This document shows positions 1 to 8,074 of a stretch of 25,291 bases of DNA, piece by piece. The DNA comes from CAVPGH01 sp046726955 (GTDB lineage: Bacteria; Acidobacteriota; Vicinamibacteria; Fen-336). The notes beneath the pieces are model-generated. The model did no database searches. It was given only the letters and a program-made list of their open reading frames with translations, and had not been told where the DNA came from. How positions within the stretch are numbered: the first letter of the stretch is position 1; each line of letters opens with the position of its first letter. The translations under genes and the position numbers were made by a program. Where the stretch lies: assembly GCA_046726955.1 (NCBI GenBank), contig JBKPBQ010000258.1:1-25291 (forward strand), written 5' to 3'.

Positions 1-1278
1 GTCCAGGCCTATCACCAGGGCATCGACCGGAAGACCTACATCTCCCCGCCCCTGCACTTCCTCGAGGTCGCCGCCGCCTTCCGCGCCGCGGGGTTCGGCC
101 TCTTCCAGGCACGCGCGGTGTCGATCCTGTGGGGGCTCGTCGCGGTCCTCGCCGCGTCGCGCCTCGTCCGGACGGTGACCGGGTCGTCGTCCGCTGGCCT
201 CGTCGCCGCGGGGCTGGTCGCGGTGGATTTCGGGTTGCTGTCGGGAGCGTCGCAGGCGCGCCCCGATCTGCCCTGCTTCGCCGCCGGGCTCGCTGGCCTG
301 ACGCTCTACGTCTCGCTCCGGAGGACGTCCCTCCCGGCCGCTCTCGCCGCCGGCAACGCCCTCGTGGCGGCCGGGGGCCTCATGCATCCCAACGGCCTGT
401 GTGCGTTCGTCTTCCTCCAGGCGGCGACGCTCGCCCTGGATCGGCGCCGGCTCCGCGGTCGCGACATCCTCCTCGCGCTCGCGCCCTACGCCGTCGCGGC
501 GATCGCGTGGGGAAGCTACGTGCTCCAGGATGTTCCCACCTTCGAGTCCCAGCTCTTGGGCGTCCTCACGCTCGCGCAGACGATCGGCGACCAGAACCGC
601 TGGGTATGGCTGGACGTGGTCGGCCTCGGTAGCGGCTCTCTCCTCCTGAAGGCCGTCCGGCTCACCCCTCTCGTCCTTCTCGTCGTGCTGGTTGGGGCGG
701 CGTCGTGGTCGGCGGTGAAGAGGCCGGCTTCGGGGCTCTGGCTGCTGCTATCGCTGGCCGCGTGGAATCTCGTCTTCTTCGCGTTCTTCTCACCCACCAA
801 GCGCTACGACTACCTCCTTTTCGCGACCGTCCCCCTCTGCCTCGTCGCCGGCGCGTTCCTGGTGGACCCCGCGCCCCGGCCCCGCCTCCGCGCTCCTCTC
901 TGGGCGGCCGTGGCTGCTGTGATCGTCGCGGGGAACCTGGCCCGCAGCGCGTCGAGGGTCGCGGGCGACCCCTATTCGCGGCAATGGCGGCCCGTAGTCG
1001 AGCTCGTGGTGGGCTCCTCCCGGCCCGACGCCACGGTGGGAGCGAGCCGCGAGTTCTTCTTCGGCTTCGCCGGCCGCCGGGCGATGGTCGACGACTACTA
1101 CTACGGGGCGCGGACGGGCCGGCTGGCGGACTGGACGATCCTCGGACTCGAAGACGGCCCCGATCGCGATGCGCTCCGCTTCGAGGCGGTGGCCGACGGC
1201 TACGAGAGGGTGTTCACGAATACCCTCTACGAGGTCTTCCGGCGGCGGGCGGCCAGCGGCGCCGCGGTCTCTCCGTAA
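1..1278 (+). CDS. GT-C family membrane glycosyltransferase (GT39/ArnT-like), 5' partial
   Basis: The reading frame is open from base 1, so the gene begins upstream of the window; the GTG at 118 is probably internal. About 425 residues are visible. They form many hydrophobic segments separated by short Arg-rich loops, as in polytopic GT-C transferases of the PMT/ArnT/RgtA type, which move a sugar from a polyprenyl-phosphate donor onto a periplasmic acceptor. An ARPD motif (GASQARPDLPCF, near visible residue 88) followed by a hydrophobic run is typical of the family. The C-terminal 120 residues are soluble (VDDYYYGARTG, YERVFTNTLYEVF), as in many such enzymes. The usual first-loop acidic catalytic residues would lie off the window. 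It sits 182 bp upstream of the polysaccharide export genes and may act in the same pathway, perhaps from its own transcript. Family assignment is good; substrate unknown. Confidence 0.75.
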   Translation, partial: VQAYHQGIDRKTYISPPLHFLEVAAAFRAAGFGLFQARAVSILWGLVAVLAASRLVRTVTGSSSAGLVAAGLVAVDFGLLSGASQARPDLPCFAAGLAGLTLYVSLRRTSLPAALAAGNALVAAGGLMHPNGLCAFVFLQAATLALDRRRLRGRDILLALAPYAVAAIAWGSYVLQDVPTFESQLLGVLTLAQTIGDQNRWVWLDVVGLGSGSLLLKAVRLTPLVLLVVLVGAASWSAVKRPASGLWLLLSLAAWNLVFFAFFSPTKRYDYLLFATVPLCLVAGAFLVDPAPRPRLRAPLWAAVAAVIVAGNLARSASRVAGDPYSRQWRPVVELVVGSSRPDATVGASREFFFGFAGRRAMVDDYYYGARTGRLADWTILGLEDGPDRDALRFEAVADGYERVFTNTLYEVFRRRAASGAAVSP

Positions 1279-1339
1279 CGTCGCGCATTTTGGCTACTTG
1301 GGGCACAAGCGGACGTCCGTGCCCGGGTGACGATTCTGG

Positions 1340-1369
1340 TTGACAAGGGGTCGGACCGTCGTCTACAAG
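1340..1369 (+). promoter_or_regulatory. Candidate sigma-70 promoter for the polysaccharide export operon
   Basis: A perfect -35 hexamer TTGACA (1340-1345) is followed after 18 bp by TACAAG (1364-1369), a 4/6 match to TATAAT. It lies in the only sizeable gap upstream of the export genes, about 90 bp before the TTG start at 1461. A short inverted repeat GTTAC-N7-GTAAC (1374-1390) falls just downstream, where a repressor could act. This is a motif match only. Confidence 0.45.
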
Positions 1370-1460
1370 GGAAGTTACCCAGTTCGTAACACGACGTCGG
1401 CGACCGATCGTTCCCTCCAAAGAGTCGCCCCCGAGTGATCCATCGTGGGAGAGACGAGTA

Positions 1461-2141
1461 TTGGGAATCGGAGGGATATTGCGTTCAGCTGTCGGATCGG
1501 GTCGTCCGTTGCGGCGGCTCCTCGTGGCGTCGTTCGCCGCCGCGTGGCTGCTGCCGGCCGCGGCCCCTGCCGGACAACAGGCGGCTCCGGCACCGGCGGC
1601 GCAGCCGCCCGCGGCGGCGCCCGGGTCCGAAGACGAGTCCTATCACATCGGCCCGGGGGACCTCCTCAAGTTCTTCGTCTGGAAGGAGCCCGACCTGAGC
1701 GGAGAGCTGCAGGTCCGGTTCGACGGGAAGGTGACGGTTCCCCTCCTCGGCGACCTGGACGCGACGGGGAGGACGCCCGAGCAGCTCTCGGCCGAGGTGC
1801 TGAAGGCGCTCAAGCGCTTCCTGGCCGCGCCGCAGGTCACCGTGAGTGTCGTCAACTCCAACGGCGCCCGCTTCTACGTCCTGGGTCAGGTGGCGAGGCC
1901 CGGTGACTTTCCGCTGCGCGGCCGCACGACGGTGCTCCAGGGGCTGGCCCTCGCCGGCGGCTTCCGGGAGTTCGCCAAGACTGATAGCATGGTCATAGTC
2001 CGACAGGACAAAGGTTTCCTACTTCCCAAAGGTAGACCCTCCGAAACCTTCATCCCGGTCAACTACAAGAGGCTCGAGAGCGGCAAGGACGTCGGTGAGA
2101 ACGTCCTGCTGCGCCCGGGGGACACGATCCTCGTCCCGTAG
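1461..2141 (+). CDS. Polysaccharide export protein (Wza/GumB/EpsY-like)
   Basis: This 226-residue protein should form the outer-membrane/periplasmic channel for exopolysaccharide. The start is a TTG at 1461, chosen because GGGAGAG lies about 7 bp upstream and because it gives a signal peptide (Arg-rich n-region, hydrophobic core at residues 19-32, AAAPA near 33-37). An Ala/Pro linker follows (38-56). The Poly_export domain then runs from YHIGPGDLLKFFVWKEPDLS (61-80) to about 131, and an SLBB domain from about 137 (RFYVLGQVARPGDFPL) to the end, finishing in RPGDTILVP. There is no lipobox cysteine, so unlike E. coli Wza it is probably not a lipoprotein. It is also much shorter than Wza and resembles the one-SLBB proteins of XrtA-type loci. 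First gene after the likely promoter at 1340. Confidence 0.9.
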   Translation: MGIGGILRSAVGSGRPLRRLLVASFAAAWLLPAAAPAGQQAAPAPAAQPPAAAPGSEDESYHIGPGDLLKFFVWKEPDLSGELQVRFDGKVTVPLLGDLDATGRTPEQLSAEVLKALKRFLAAPQVTVSVVNSNGARFYVLGQVARPGDFPLRGRTTVLQGLALAGGFREFAKTDSMVIVRQDKGFLLPKGRPSETFIPVNYKRLESGKDVGENVLLRPGDTILVP

Positions 2142-2155
2142 GGGCGGGGAGGGTC

Positions 2156-2920
2156 ATGAGGGAGAGGGTGCCGATGTCGACGCGAGGCCGGCAGACACTG
2201 AGGATCGACGCGCTGGCGGAGAGCGTCTTCCGCCACGTCGATCACGCGGTCGTCTGCATCGACGTATTCCTGTCCAGCACCACCGTGGTGACGTCGGTGG
2301 CGCGGGGACGTCGCACGCTCATGGCTGCTTCCCCCGAGGAGGCGCGGACCCGCGCGCGCGGGCTCAGCGACGCGATCCTCGCCGCCGAGCCCGGCCTCGT
2401 GAAGCCCCGCGACTTCGACGGGGGCAACGGACCGAAGGCGCTCGAGGGCCGTGTCGACGTCGCGCGCCCCCTCGTCCTCGTGTCTCCGGCGGCGCAGCTC
2501 CTGCTGAACGCCCAGGGCTCGCCCGCCGTCTACGTCGCCTGCCTGCGGAACATGTCGGCCACCGCCGACGTCCTCGCCGAGCGGCACGAGAAGGTCGTCC
2601 TCGTGGGCGCCGGCTTCGGCGGCGACGTGCGCTACGAGGACCAGATGGCCGCGGCCTGGATCGCGGCCAAGCTCATCGAGCGGGGCTTCGAAGCCGAGGG
2701 CCCCGACACCGTGCGCGAGGTCCTGCGGTGGGGGGGCGCCGACGCGTCGCTCGCGTCCCTGAGCCGCGGCGCGGAGCACCTGCGCAAGCAGGGACACCAG
2801 GAGGACCTCGACTTCGCGCTGAGCCGGATCGACGACCTCGACGTGACGTGCCGCTACAGCTTGGGAGAGCTCAGGGGAAGCTGGCCGGCCCCCGTGCGCC
2901 GCATCGGGGTCGCTCACTAG
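2156..2920 (+). CDS. ComB-like 2-phosphosulfolactate phosphatase family protein
   Basis: This 254-residue protein has the order of conserved blocks of the ComB family (COG2045): CIDVFLSSTTVVTS (34-47, family IDVxRATST), GGNGPKAL (89-96), CLRNMSATADVL (129-140) and VLVGAGFGGDVRYEDQMAA (148-166), ending in DVTCRYSLGEL (229-239). ComB is a Mg-dependent phosphatase that makes sulfolactate in archaeal coenzyme M synthesis; many bacteria carry homologues of unknown role. The ATG at 2156 follows GGGGAGGG and is 14 bp after the export gene, so it is co-transcribed; an in-frame ATG at 2174 is a possible alternative. No comA or comC homologue is nearby, so the coenzyme M pathway is not supported. Its place between export and chain-length genes suggests a polysaccharide-linked phosphatase, which is inference. 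Family call fairly firm, substrate unknown. Confidence 0.78.
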   Translation: MRERVPMSTRGRQTLRIDALAESVFRHVDHAVVCIDVFLSSTTVVTSVARGRRTLMAASPEEARTRARGLSDAILAAEPGLVKPRDFDGGNGPKALEGRVDVARPLVLVSPAAQLLLNAQGSPAVYVACLRNMSATADVLAERHEKVVLVGAGFGGDVRYEDQMAAAWIAAKLIERGFEAEGPDTVREVLRWGGADASLASLSRGAEHLRKQGHQEDLDFALSRIDDLDVTCRYSLGELRGSWPAPVRRIGVAH

Positions 2921-2957
2921 AGAAGCCGGGGGGCTAGGAAGAAGAGACGATATCGAG

Positions 2958-4451
2958 ATGCCTTCGGACCGTAGCCGGAACCAATTCGGAGCCCGGGAAA
3001 TCCTGGAGTACGTGGAGCTGCCGCTCCGGCGTCCCTGGCACGTCGCCATCCCGTTCGTGCTCGTCACCGCGGCCGCGGTGGCCGCGAGCTTCCTCCTGCC
3101 CGCGAAATACAAGTCGTCGACGCTCATCCTCGTGGAGTCGGAGAAGGTGCCGGACTCGTTCGTCACGAACGTGCAGACGGAGCGCATCGGCCGCAAGCTC
3201 CAGACCGTGAAGCAGGAGGTCCTGAGCCGCACGCGGCTCGAGGAGCTGCTGCGCGAGCTCGACCCCTATGGGGACCTGAACAAGACGAGCATGACGCAGA
3301 TGATCGAGCGCATGCGCGCGAACACCCAGGTCTCCGTGCGGGGCAACGACGCGTTCGGGCTCGACTACGTCCACCACGACCCCCAGATGGCGCAGAAGGT
3401 CTGCGACCGCCTCGCCCAGCTCTTCATCGACGAGACCGTCCAGGCCCGCAAGCAGCAGGTCGGCGAGGCCTACGCGTTCATCGAGACGGAGCTACAAGAG
3501 GCGCGGCGCCAGCTCGAGGAGCGCGAGCAGACGCTCCGCAAGTACAAGGAGCAGCACATGGGGACGCTGCCCGAGCAGCAGAACGCCAACCTGCAGACGC
3601 TGCAGCGGCTCCAGCTCGAGCAGCAGTCCGTCTCGGAGAGCCTGCGCGCGGCCATGGACCGCGTGGTCACCCTCGAGGGCGCCGCCGCCGCCCGTCCCTC
3701 CCAGGCTAGCGACGCGCGCGCGGGCATCATCCAGCTCAAGACCCAGCTCGCCTCGCTGCGCACGCGCTACACGGACGAGCACCCCGACGTGCAGGCGCTC
3801 CTCGGCCAGATCGCCACGCTCGAGAAGTCGCTGCCCGCCAACGGGTCGGGGAACGGGCCGGACACCCAGCTCGAGTCCGTGCGCGCCGAGGTGCGGAACC
3901 TGCGCGCCCGTCGCGAGGAGCTCGACCAGAAGATCGGGAGCTTCCAGGCGCGGGTGGAGCTGGCCCCGCGCACGGAGCAGGAGATCGTCACGCTCACGCG
4001 CGACTTCCAGAAGCTGAACGAGAACTACCTCGCCCTCCTCAACAAGAAGCTCGACACCCAGCTCGCGGCCAAGCTCGAGCAGCGCTGGCAGGGCGACCGC
4101 TTCCGCATCCTCGATCCCGCGAACCTCCCGGAGGCTCCCTTCTACCCGAATCGGCTGCTGTTCCTCCTGTACGGGATCGCGGCCGGGCTGGCGGTGGGGG
4201 TGGGGGCCGCCCTCCTCGCCGACCTCTTCGACCACTCGATTCGCACCGCGCGCGAGCTGGAGGACGCGCTGCCCTTCCCGATCCTCGCGAACGTCCCCTT
4301 GATCGTGCCCCTGCACGCCTCGGAGCTGCGCCGGGCCGAGCGGCGGGGCCGCTCCGGCCGCGGCCATCATGAGTCAGGCGGCGGCTCCGGGGTCGCCGTC
4401 TTCGACCGCGCCGGGCGGGAAGCGGGCTCCCGGCAGAAGAGGGGACGATGA
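2958..4451 (+). CDS. Wzz/GumC-type polysaccharide chain-length determinant (co-polymerase)
   Basis: This 497-residue inner-membrane protein should set polymer length and bridge polymerase and export channel. It shows the family layout: short cytosolic N-terminus, TM1 at about 29-48, the Wzz beta segment after it (YKSSTLILVESEKVPDSFV, 51-69), a long periplasmic coiled coil (about 165-240 and 305-335, rich in Gln/Glu/Arg heptads), a Pro-rich stretch before TM2 (PEAPFYPNR, 391-399) and TM2 at about 399-422. The last 75 residues are a basic, Gly/Ser-rich cytosolic tail without Walker motifs, so the kinase is a separate protein. The ATG at 2958 lies 37 bp after the ComB-like gene. The stop codon overlaps the next start (ATGA at 4448-4451), implying translational coupling with the kinase. 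The size fits the XrtA-linked chain-length proteins. Confidence 0.9.
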   Translation: MPSDRSRNQFGAREILEYVELPLRRPWHVAIPFVLVTAAAVAASFLLPAKYKSSTLILVESEKVPDSFVTNVQTERIGRKLQTVKQEVLSRTRLEELLRELDPYGDLNKTSMTQMIERMRANTQVSVRGNDAFGLDYVHHDPQMAQKVCDRLAQLFIDETVQARKQQVGEAYAFIETELQEARRQLEEREQTLRKYKEQHMGTLPEQQNANLQTLQRLQLEQQSVSESLRAAMDRVVTLEGAAAARPSQASDARAGIIQLKTQLASLRTRYTDEHPDVQALLGQIATLEKSLPANGSGNGPDTQLESVRAEVRNLRARREELDQKIGSFQARVELAPRTEQEIVTLTRDFQKLNENYLALLNKKLDTQLAAKLEQRWQGDRFRILDPANLPEAPFYPNRLLFLLYGIAAGLAVGVGAALLADLFDHSIRTARELEDALPFPILANVPLIVPLHASELRRAERRGRSGRGHHESGGGSGVAVFDRAGREAGSRQKRGR

Positions 4452-5194
4452 CGAGGGACGGGCGCACGCAGGCGCTTCCGATCTTCACCGACGAGGAAAA
4501 CCGTGTCCTCCCCACGCCGCCCGACCCCATCACGTCCGCGATCCTGACCGGGCGGACGAACGCGGTGGAGGAGCTGCGTCTCCTCGTCACGAGGATCCAC
4601 TCCATCAACGACACGCGCCCCGCGCGGTGCCTGGGCCTCTTGAGCGCCACCAGCGGCGAGGGCAAGACGACGATCTCCATCGGACTCGCGGCGATCCTCG
4701 CCTCCGAGCCCGACCGCCGCGTGCTCCTCATCGAGGCCGACCTGCGCAAGCCGGCGGTCGAGAACTACCTGGGGCTCAACCGGAGCCACGGCCTCGTGGA
4801 CTGGCTGAAGGGGACGCCGGGTCCGATTCCGCTGCGCTGGGTGACGCCTCCCGGCTTCGCGCTGCTCTCCGCGGGACAGACGAACCTCGACCGGCCGGAG
4901 CGGCTGGGCTCCACGAGGATGGCCGCGCTCCTCGAGGCCGCGCGGCAGTCGTTCGACTTCGTGATCGTGGACTGCCCGCCCGTGAGCCCCGTCTCCGACG
5001 CGGCGATCCTGCAGAACCTCGTGGACGGCTTCCTGTTCGTGGTGCGCGCCCGGCACTCCCCGCGCGAGACCGTGCTCACCGCGGCCTCGCGGCTCAAGCC
5101 CGACCGCATCCTCGGCACCGTCTTCAACGACCAGCGGGAGATCCTCCGGAGCTACGCGTACTCCTACGGATACGGAGAGCGCCCCGAGGCCTAG
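4448..5194 (+). CDS. CpsD/CapB-family bacterial tyrosine kinase
   Basis: A 248-residue stand-alone BY-kinase, the cytosolic partner of the chain-length protein encoded just before it. It has Walker A SATSGEGKTT (66-75), Walker A' VLLIEADLRKP (92-102) and Walker B FVIVDCPP (171-178). The C-terminus carries a tyrosine cluster, SYAYSYGYGERPEA, with Tyr at 236, 238, 240 and 242; such clusters are autophosphorylated to control polymer length. The start codon overlaps the stop of the upstream gene by 4 bp. The kinase and its membrane activator are separate genes, as in Gram-positive CapA/CapB and many XrtA loci, not fused as in E. coli Wzc. MinD/ParA ATPases share the P-loop, but the tyrosine tail and context make BY-kinase the better call. 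Confidence 0.88.
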   Translation: MTRDGRTQALPIFTDEENRVLPTPPDPITSAILTGRTNAVEELRLLVTRIHSINDTRPARCLGLLSATSGEGKTTISIGLAAILASEPDRRVLLIEADLRKPAVENYLGLNRSHGLVDWLKGTPGPIPLRWVTPPGFALLSAGQTNLDRPERLGSTRMAALLEAARQSFDFVIVDCPPVSPVSDAAILQNLVDGFLFVVRARHSPRETVLTAASRLKPDRILGTVFNDQREILRSYAYSYGYGERPEA

Positions 5195-5196
5195 GG

Positions 5197-6588
5197 TTGC
5201 GCTCGGTCTATCTGCCGACCTCTCCGCTCCACCTGCTCGCGTGGGTGCTGGCCGAGACCTGCATCATCGCCGGATCTTTCGTGGTCGCCGTCGTCGTGCG
5301 CCTCGGAGCCCAGGACGCCTTCAAGTATCCGCACCTCTTCCCGAAGGCGCTGCTCAGCACGCTCGCCATCCAGCTCTGCTTCTACTACGACGACCTCTAC
5401 GAGGAGTTCGCGACCCCGAGCCGCGCCGAGCTCGCCTTCCGGCTGATCCGGGCCTTCGTCGTGGCCACGCTCGTGCTCACGCTGCTCTACTGGGGGGTCC
5501 CCGCGGTCCGCGTGGGCCGGGGGATCCTGTTCCTCCACCTCCCCCTCGCCTTCCTCGGCGTCCTGGTCTGGCGGCACCTCTGCCTCCTCGCGTGGGGGCA
5601 GCGGGCCCTTTGCGAGAACGTCCTCATCCTCGGCACCGGCCAGACCGCGCAGCAGATCGCGCGCGAGATGCTGGACAAGGCTCCGCTCGGCTACCGGATC
5701 GTCGGCTTCCTGGGCGAGCACCCGGAGGAAGTCGGCCGCAAGCTCGTCAACCCCTCGGTGGTGGGGACGCTCGACGACCTGCCCAGCGTGATCCGGAGCG
5801 GGCAGGTGACCTTCGTGGTCGTGGCCCTGGAGGACCTGCGGGGCAAGCTCCCGGTGGCGGAGCTCATGCAGTGCCGCCTCGACGGCGCGAAGGTGGAGGA
5901 CGTGACCACGTTCTTCGAGCGGCTGACCGGCAAGATCCTGGTCAAGAACCTGCGGCCGAGCTGGTTCGTCTTCTCGGGCGGCTTCAACAAGCCGCGGCTC
6001 TTCCGCCGGACGAAGCGCGTCCTCGAGTTCGCGGTCGCGTCCCTGGCGCTCCTGATCTTCGCCCCGCTCCTCGCGCTGCTCGCCGTCCTCATCAAGCTCG
6101 AGAGCGCCGGTCCCGTGTTCTACCGCCAGCAGCGGGTGGGGGAGAAGGGCCGGCCCTTCATGCTGGTCAAGCTGCGGACGATGCGAGTGGACGCGGAGGC
6201 GGAGACGGGTCCCGTGTGGGCCCGGGGCGACGGCGACCCGCGCATGACCCGCCTGGGCCGCTTCCTGCGCGCGCTGCGCCTCGACGAGCTACCGCAGTTC
6301 TGGAACGTGGTGCGGGGGGAGATGAGCTTCGTGGGCCCGCGGCCGGAGCGCCCGCACTTCGTGGAGAAGCTCCAGGCGGTGATCCCGTACTACGGCGAGC
6401 GGCACAGCGTGAAGCCCGGGATCACGGGGTGGGCCCAGATCAAGTTCGGCTACGGCTCCAACATCGAGGACGCCGAGCAGAAGCTGCAGTTCGACCTCTT
6501 CTACATCAAGCACATGTCCTGGGCGTTCGACATCGGGATCGTCTTCCAGACGCTCAAGGTCATGGCCTTGGGGCGCGGCGCCCGGTAG
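5197..6588 (+). CDS. Exopolysaccharide polyprenyl glycosylphosphotransferase (sugar-1-phosphate transferase)
   Basis: This 463-residue enzyme should start repeat-unit synthesis by moving a sugar-1-phosphate to undecaprenyl phosphate. Frame analysis favours the TTG at 5197, two bases after the kinase stop and 7 bp after GAGG; the same frame stays open far upstream across the kinase gene but codes for nothing family-like there. Residues 11-135 hold four or five membrane segments, followed by a CoA_binding_3-like Rossmann region (NVLILGTGQTAQQIA, 141-155). The catalytic Bac_transf domain (272-463) has KRVLEF, FYRQQRVGEKGRPF, KLRTMR, RLGRFLRALRLDELPQFWNV, SFVGPRPERP and KPGITGWAQ. The ending DLFYIKHMSW...TLKVMALGRGAR resembles the PEP-CTERM/XrtA-associated subfamily. 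Its last 29 bp overlap the convergent porin gene. Confidence 0.9.
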   Translation: MRSVYLPTSPLHLLAWVLAETCIIAGSFVVAVVVRLGAQDAFKYPHLFPKALLSTLAIQLCFYYDDLYEEFATPSRAELAFRLIRAFVVATLVLTLLYWGVPAVRVGRGILFLHLPLAFLGVLVWRHLCLLAWGQRALCENVLILGTGQTAQQIAREMLDKAPLGYRIVGFLGEHPEEVGRKLVNPSVVGTLDDLPSVIRSGQVTFVVVALEDLRGKLPVAELMQCRLDGAKVEDVTTFFERLTGKILVKNLRPSWFVFSGGFNKPRLFRRTKRVLEFAVASLALLIFAPLLALLAVLIKLESAGPVFYRQQRVGEKGRPFMLVKLRTMRVDAEAETGPVWARGDGDPRMTRLGRFLRALRLDELPQFWNVVRGEMSFVGPRPERPHFVEKLQAVIPYYGERHSVKPGITGWAQIKFGYGSNIEDAEQKLQFDLFYIKHMSWAFDIGIVFQTLKVMALGRGAR

Positions 6589-7918
6589 GCGAGGACTCGG
6601 GCCGGTTCCAGGTCCAGACGAGCCCGAAGGTCGCGCGGTGGCCGACGATCGCGGGCGCGCCGTGCGGCTCGCTCCGGCGGAAGACGTAGCTCATGCTGAG
6701 CGCGAGGCGGCGCACGACCGTTACGGTCAGGCTGGCGTTGGCGTCGTCGCTCTTGTACTCCAGCGCGGGGTTGAGCCCGAGGGGGTCCTTGCTCCAGGTA
6801 TGGACGCCGCCGAGGGCGAGCTGGACCCGCCGGCCGATGGGGATGCCGAGGGCGGCCGACGCGCCGTAGGACAGCCGGTTGCCCCCGAGCCCGTAGGCGG
6901 GGTTCGTGGAGCGGCGGAACTGCAGGTTGATGGTCGAGCGCTTGATCTCGCCGAGGAGGCCCACCGTCCCGAAGTAGTACCAGCGGCCCTGGCGCGTCTG
7001 GTCGGGCCCGGGCTCGACCGCGTACGCCGGGCCGCCCGCCACCGAGAACGCCAGCCGGCGGCCGATCCCGTGCGACCACGTGAGACCGGCCTCGTGGCTG
7101 TCGAAGTCGTTGCGGTCGAAGGCCTCGGTCAGGGTGTCGCGCGTGCGGAGGAACCGGTAGGTCATCCCCGCCAGGCTGCGCGTGCCCAGCCGATGCGAGA
7201 GCGTCAGGCCCGCGTTAACGGATGCGGAGTCGACGAGGGTGGGGGAGTCGAAGTCGACCCGGTCGTAGTGCCCGGTCACGTTCAGGGTCGTGCGCTCGGA
7301 GGCGCGGGCCTCGAAGCCCAGGCCTCCGCCGTAGGTCAGCGTCTGGGTGCGCTGCAGGACGACCCCGGAGGCGATCAGGAGCGTCGAGAGGTCCGAGTTC
7401 GTGTAGGCGCCGCTGCCGTCGAAGCTGAGGCTGGCGCGGGGCGAGAGCTTCCAGGTGACGCCCAGCCCGCCCGACCCGTCGAGGCGGTTCGCGTCGTCGA
7501 GCTCCTGGTAATGGACGCCGCCGCCCTGCAGGTAGAAGCCGAACTGGCTGTGCGGCCCGCGACGGGAGTGCGTGATGGAGAGGCGGCCGGCGGCGCCCTC
7601 GTCGCCGGGCCCGTCGGGGGAGATGAAGTCGATGTTGCTGTCGTAGCCGCCGTAGAGCCCGAGCGAGACCTGCCACGTCGACTGCGGCGCCGTCGGTGCC
7701 ACCTCGTCGGAGTTCTTGTCGGGAGATCCCGGAGGTCCGGGCTCGGTCACGGGCGGGACCGTCCCCGGGGGCACCGTCCCGGGAGGGACGCCCGGCTTCG
7801 GCGGCGGCTCGGCGGGCGGCGTCTGTGCGCGAAGGCTGGCGGCGGTGAGCAGGCAGGCGAGCGCCAGCCCCATCCGCACGCGCAGAGGACGAGGAACGCG
7901 ATTCGAGCGCGGGCGCAT
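6560..7918 (-). CDS. Outer-membrane beta-barrel protein (BBP2-like porin)
   Basis: This 452-residue protein looks like an outer-membrane barrel of the kind found beside exopolysaccharide genes. I chose the ATG at 7918 because it gives a clean signal peptide (MRPRSNRVPRPLRVRMG, hydrophobic core LALACLLTAASL, cleavage near LRAQ); the frame is open to 8029, and an ATG at 7873 is another option. No clear ribosome binding site precedes 7918. A Pro-rich linker with tandem PPGTV units (about residues 40-65) leads into alternating amphipathic strands beginning at VSLGLYGGYDSNIDF (about 85-100); the YDSN signature is typical of putative beta-barrel porin 2. Strands continue to the end (ATFGLVWTW). It converges on the sugar transferase gene and overlaps it by 29 bp. 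Role in polymer export is inferred from position. Confidence 0.75.
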   Translation of the reverse strand: MRPRSNRVPRPLRVRMGLALACLLTAASLRAQTPPAEPPPKPGVPPGTVPPGTVPPVTEPGPPGSPDKNSDEVAPTAPQSTWQVSLGLYGGYDSNIDFISPDGPGDEGAAGRLSITHSRRGPHSQFGFYLQGGGVHYQELDDANRLDGSGGLGVTWKLSPRASLSFDGSGAYTNSDLSTLLIASGVVLQRTQTLTYGGGLGFEARASERTTLNVTGHYDRVDFDSPTLVDSASVNAGLTLSHRLGTRSLAGMTYRFLRTRDTLTEAFDRNDFDSHEAGLTWSHGIGRRLAFSVAGGPAYAVEPGPDQTRQGRWYYFGTVGLLGEIKRSTINLQFRRSTNPAYGLGGNRLSYGASAALGIPIGRRVQLALGGVHTWSKDPLGLNPALEYKSDDANASLTVTVVRRLALSMSYVFRRSEPHGAPAIVGHRATFGLVWTWNRPESSPTGRRAPRP

Positions 7919-8018
7919 GGGGGGTCGGGTCAAGCATAGCCGATGTGCCGCGGCGGCGATCCCGGAGGAGGCCGCCCCGGCGGCGGGCCGTATACGCGTC
8001 TCGAGCGCTTCTTGCCGG

Positions 8019-8048
8019 TTGACTTGCACCCGGGGACTCGACTAGTGT
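8019..8048 (+). promoter_or_regulatory. Weak candidate promoter for the sugar-modification operon
   Basis: TTGACT (8019-8024) followed after 18 bp by TAGTGT (8043-8048) is the best sigma-70-like pair in the gap before the epimerase gene. The -10 match is poor (3/6). The gap must hold some promoter, because the porin gene on the other side is divergent. Confidence 0.3.
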
Positions 8049-8074
8049 CGTCTAGAAGCACTTCATAGGACGCT

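Noticed and set aside
1310..1319. CGGACGTCCG palindrome after the glycosyltransferase gene
   Set aside because: A 10-bp GC-rich palindrome is expected by chance in DNA of this composition, and no T-run follows.
4369..5196. Upstream extension of the sugar transferase frame across the kinase gene
   Set aside because: The extension is Arg/Pro-rich with no family similarity, and the kinase in the other frame has all Walker motifs. The membrane domain of the transferase begins right after 5197.
7740..7800. Repeated CCGTCCC-type sequence that looks like a DNA repeat
   Set aside because: It is explained by the tandem PPGTV codons of the porin's Pro-rich linker.
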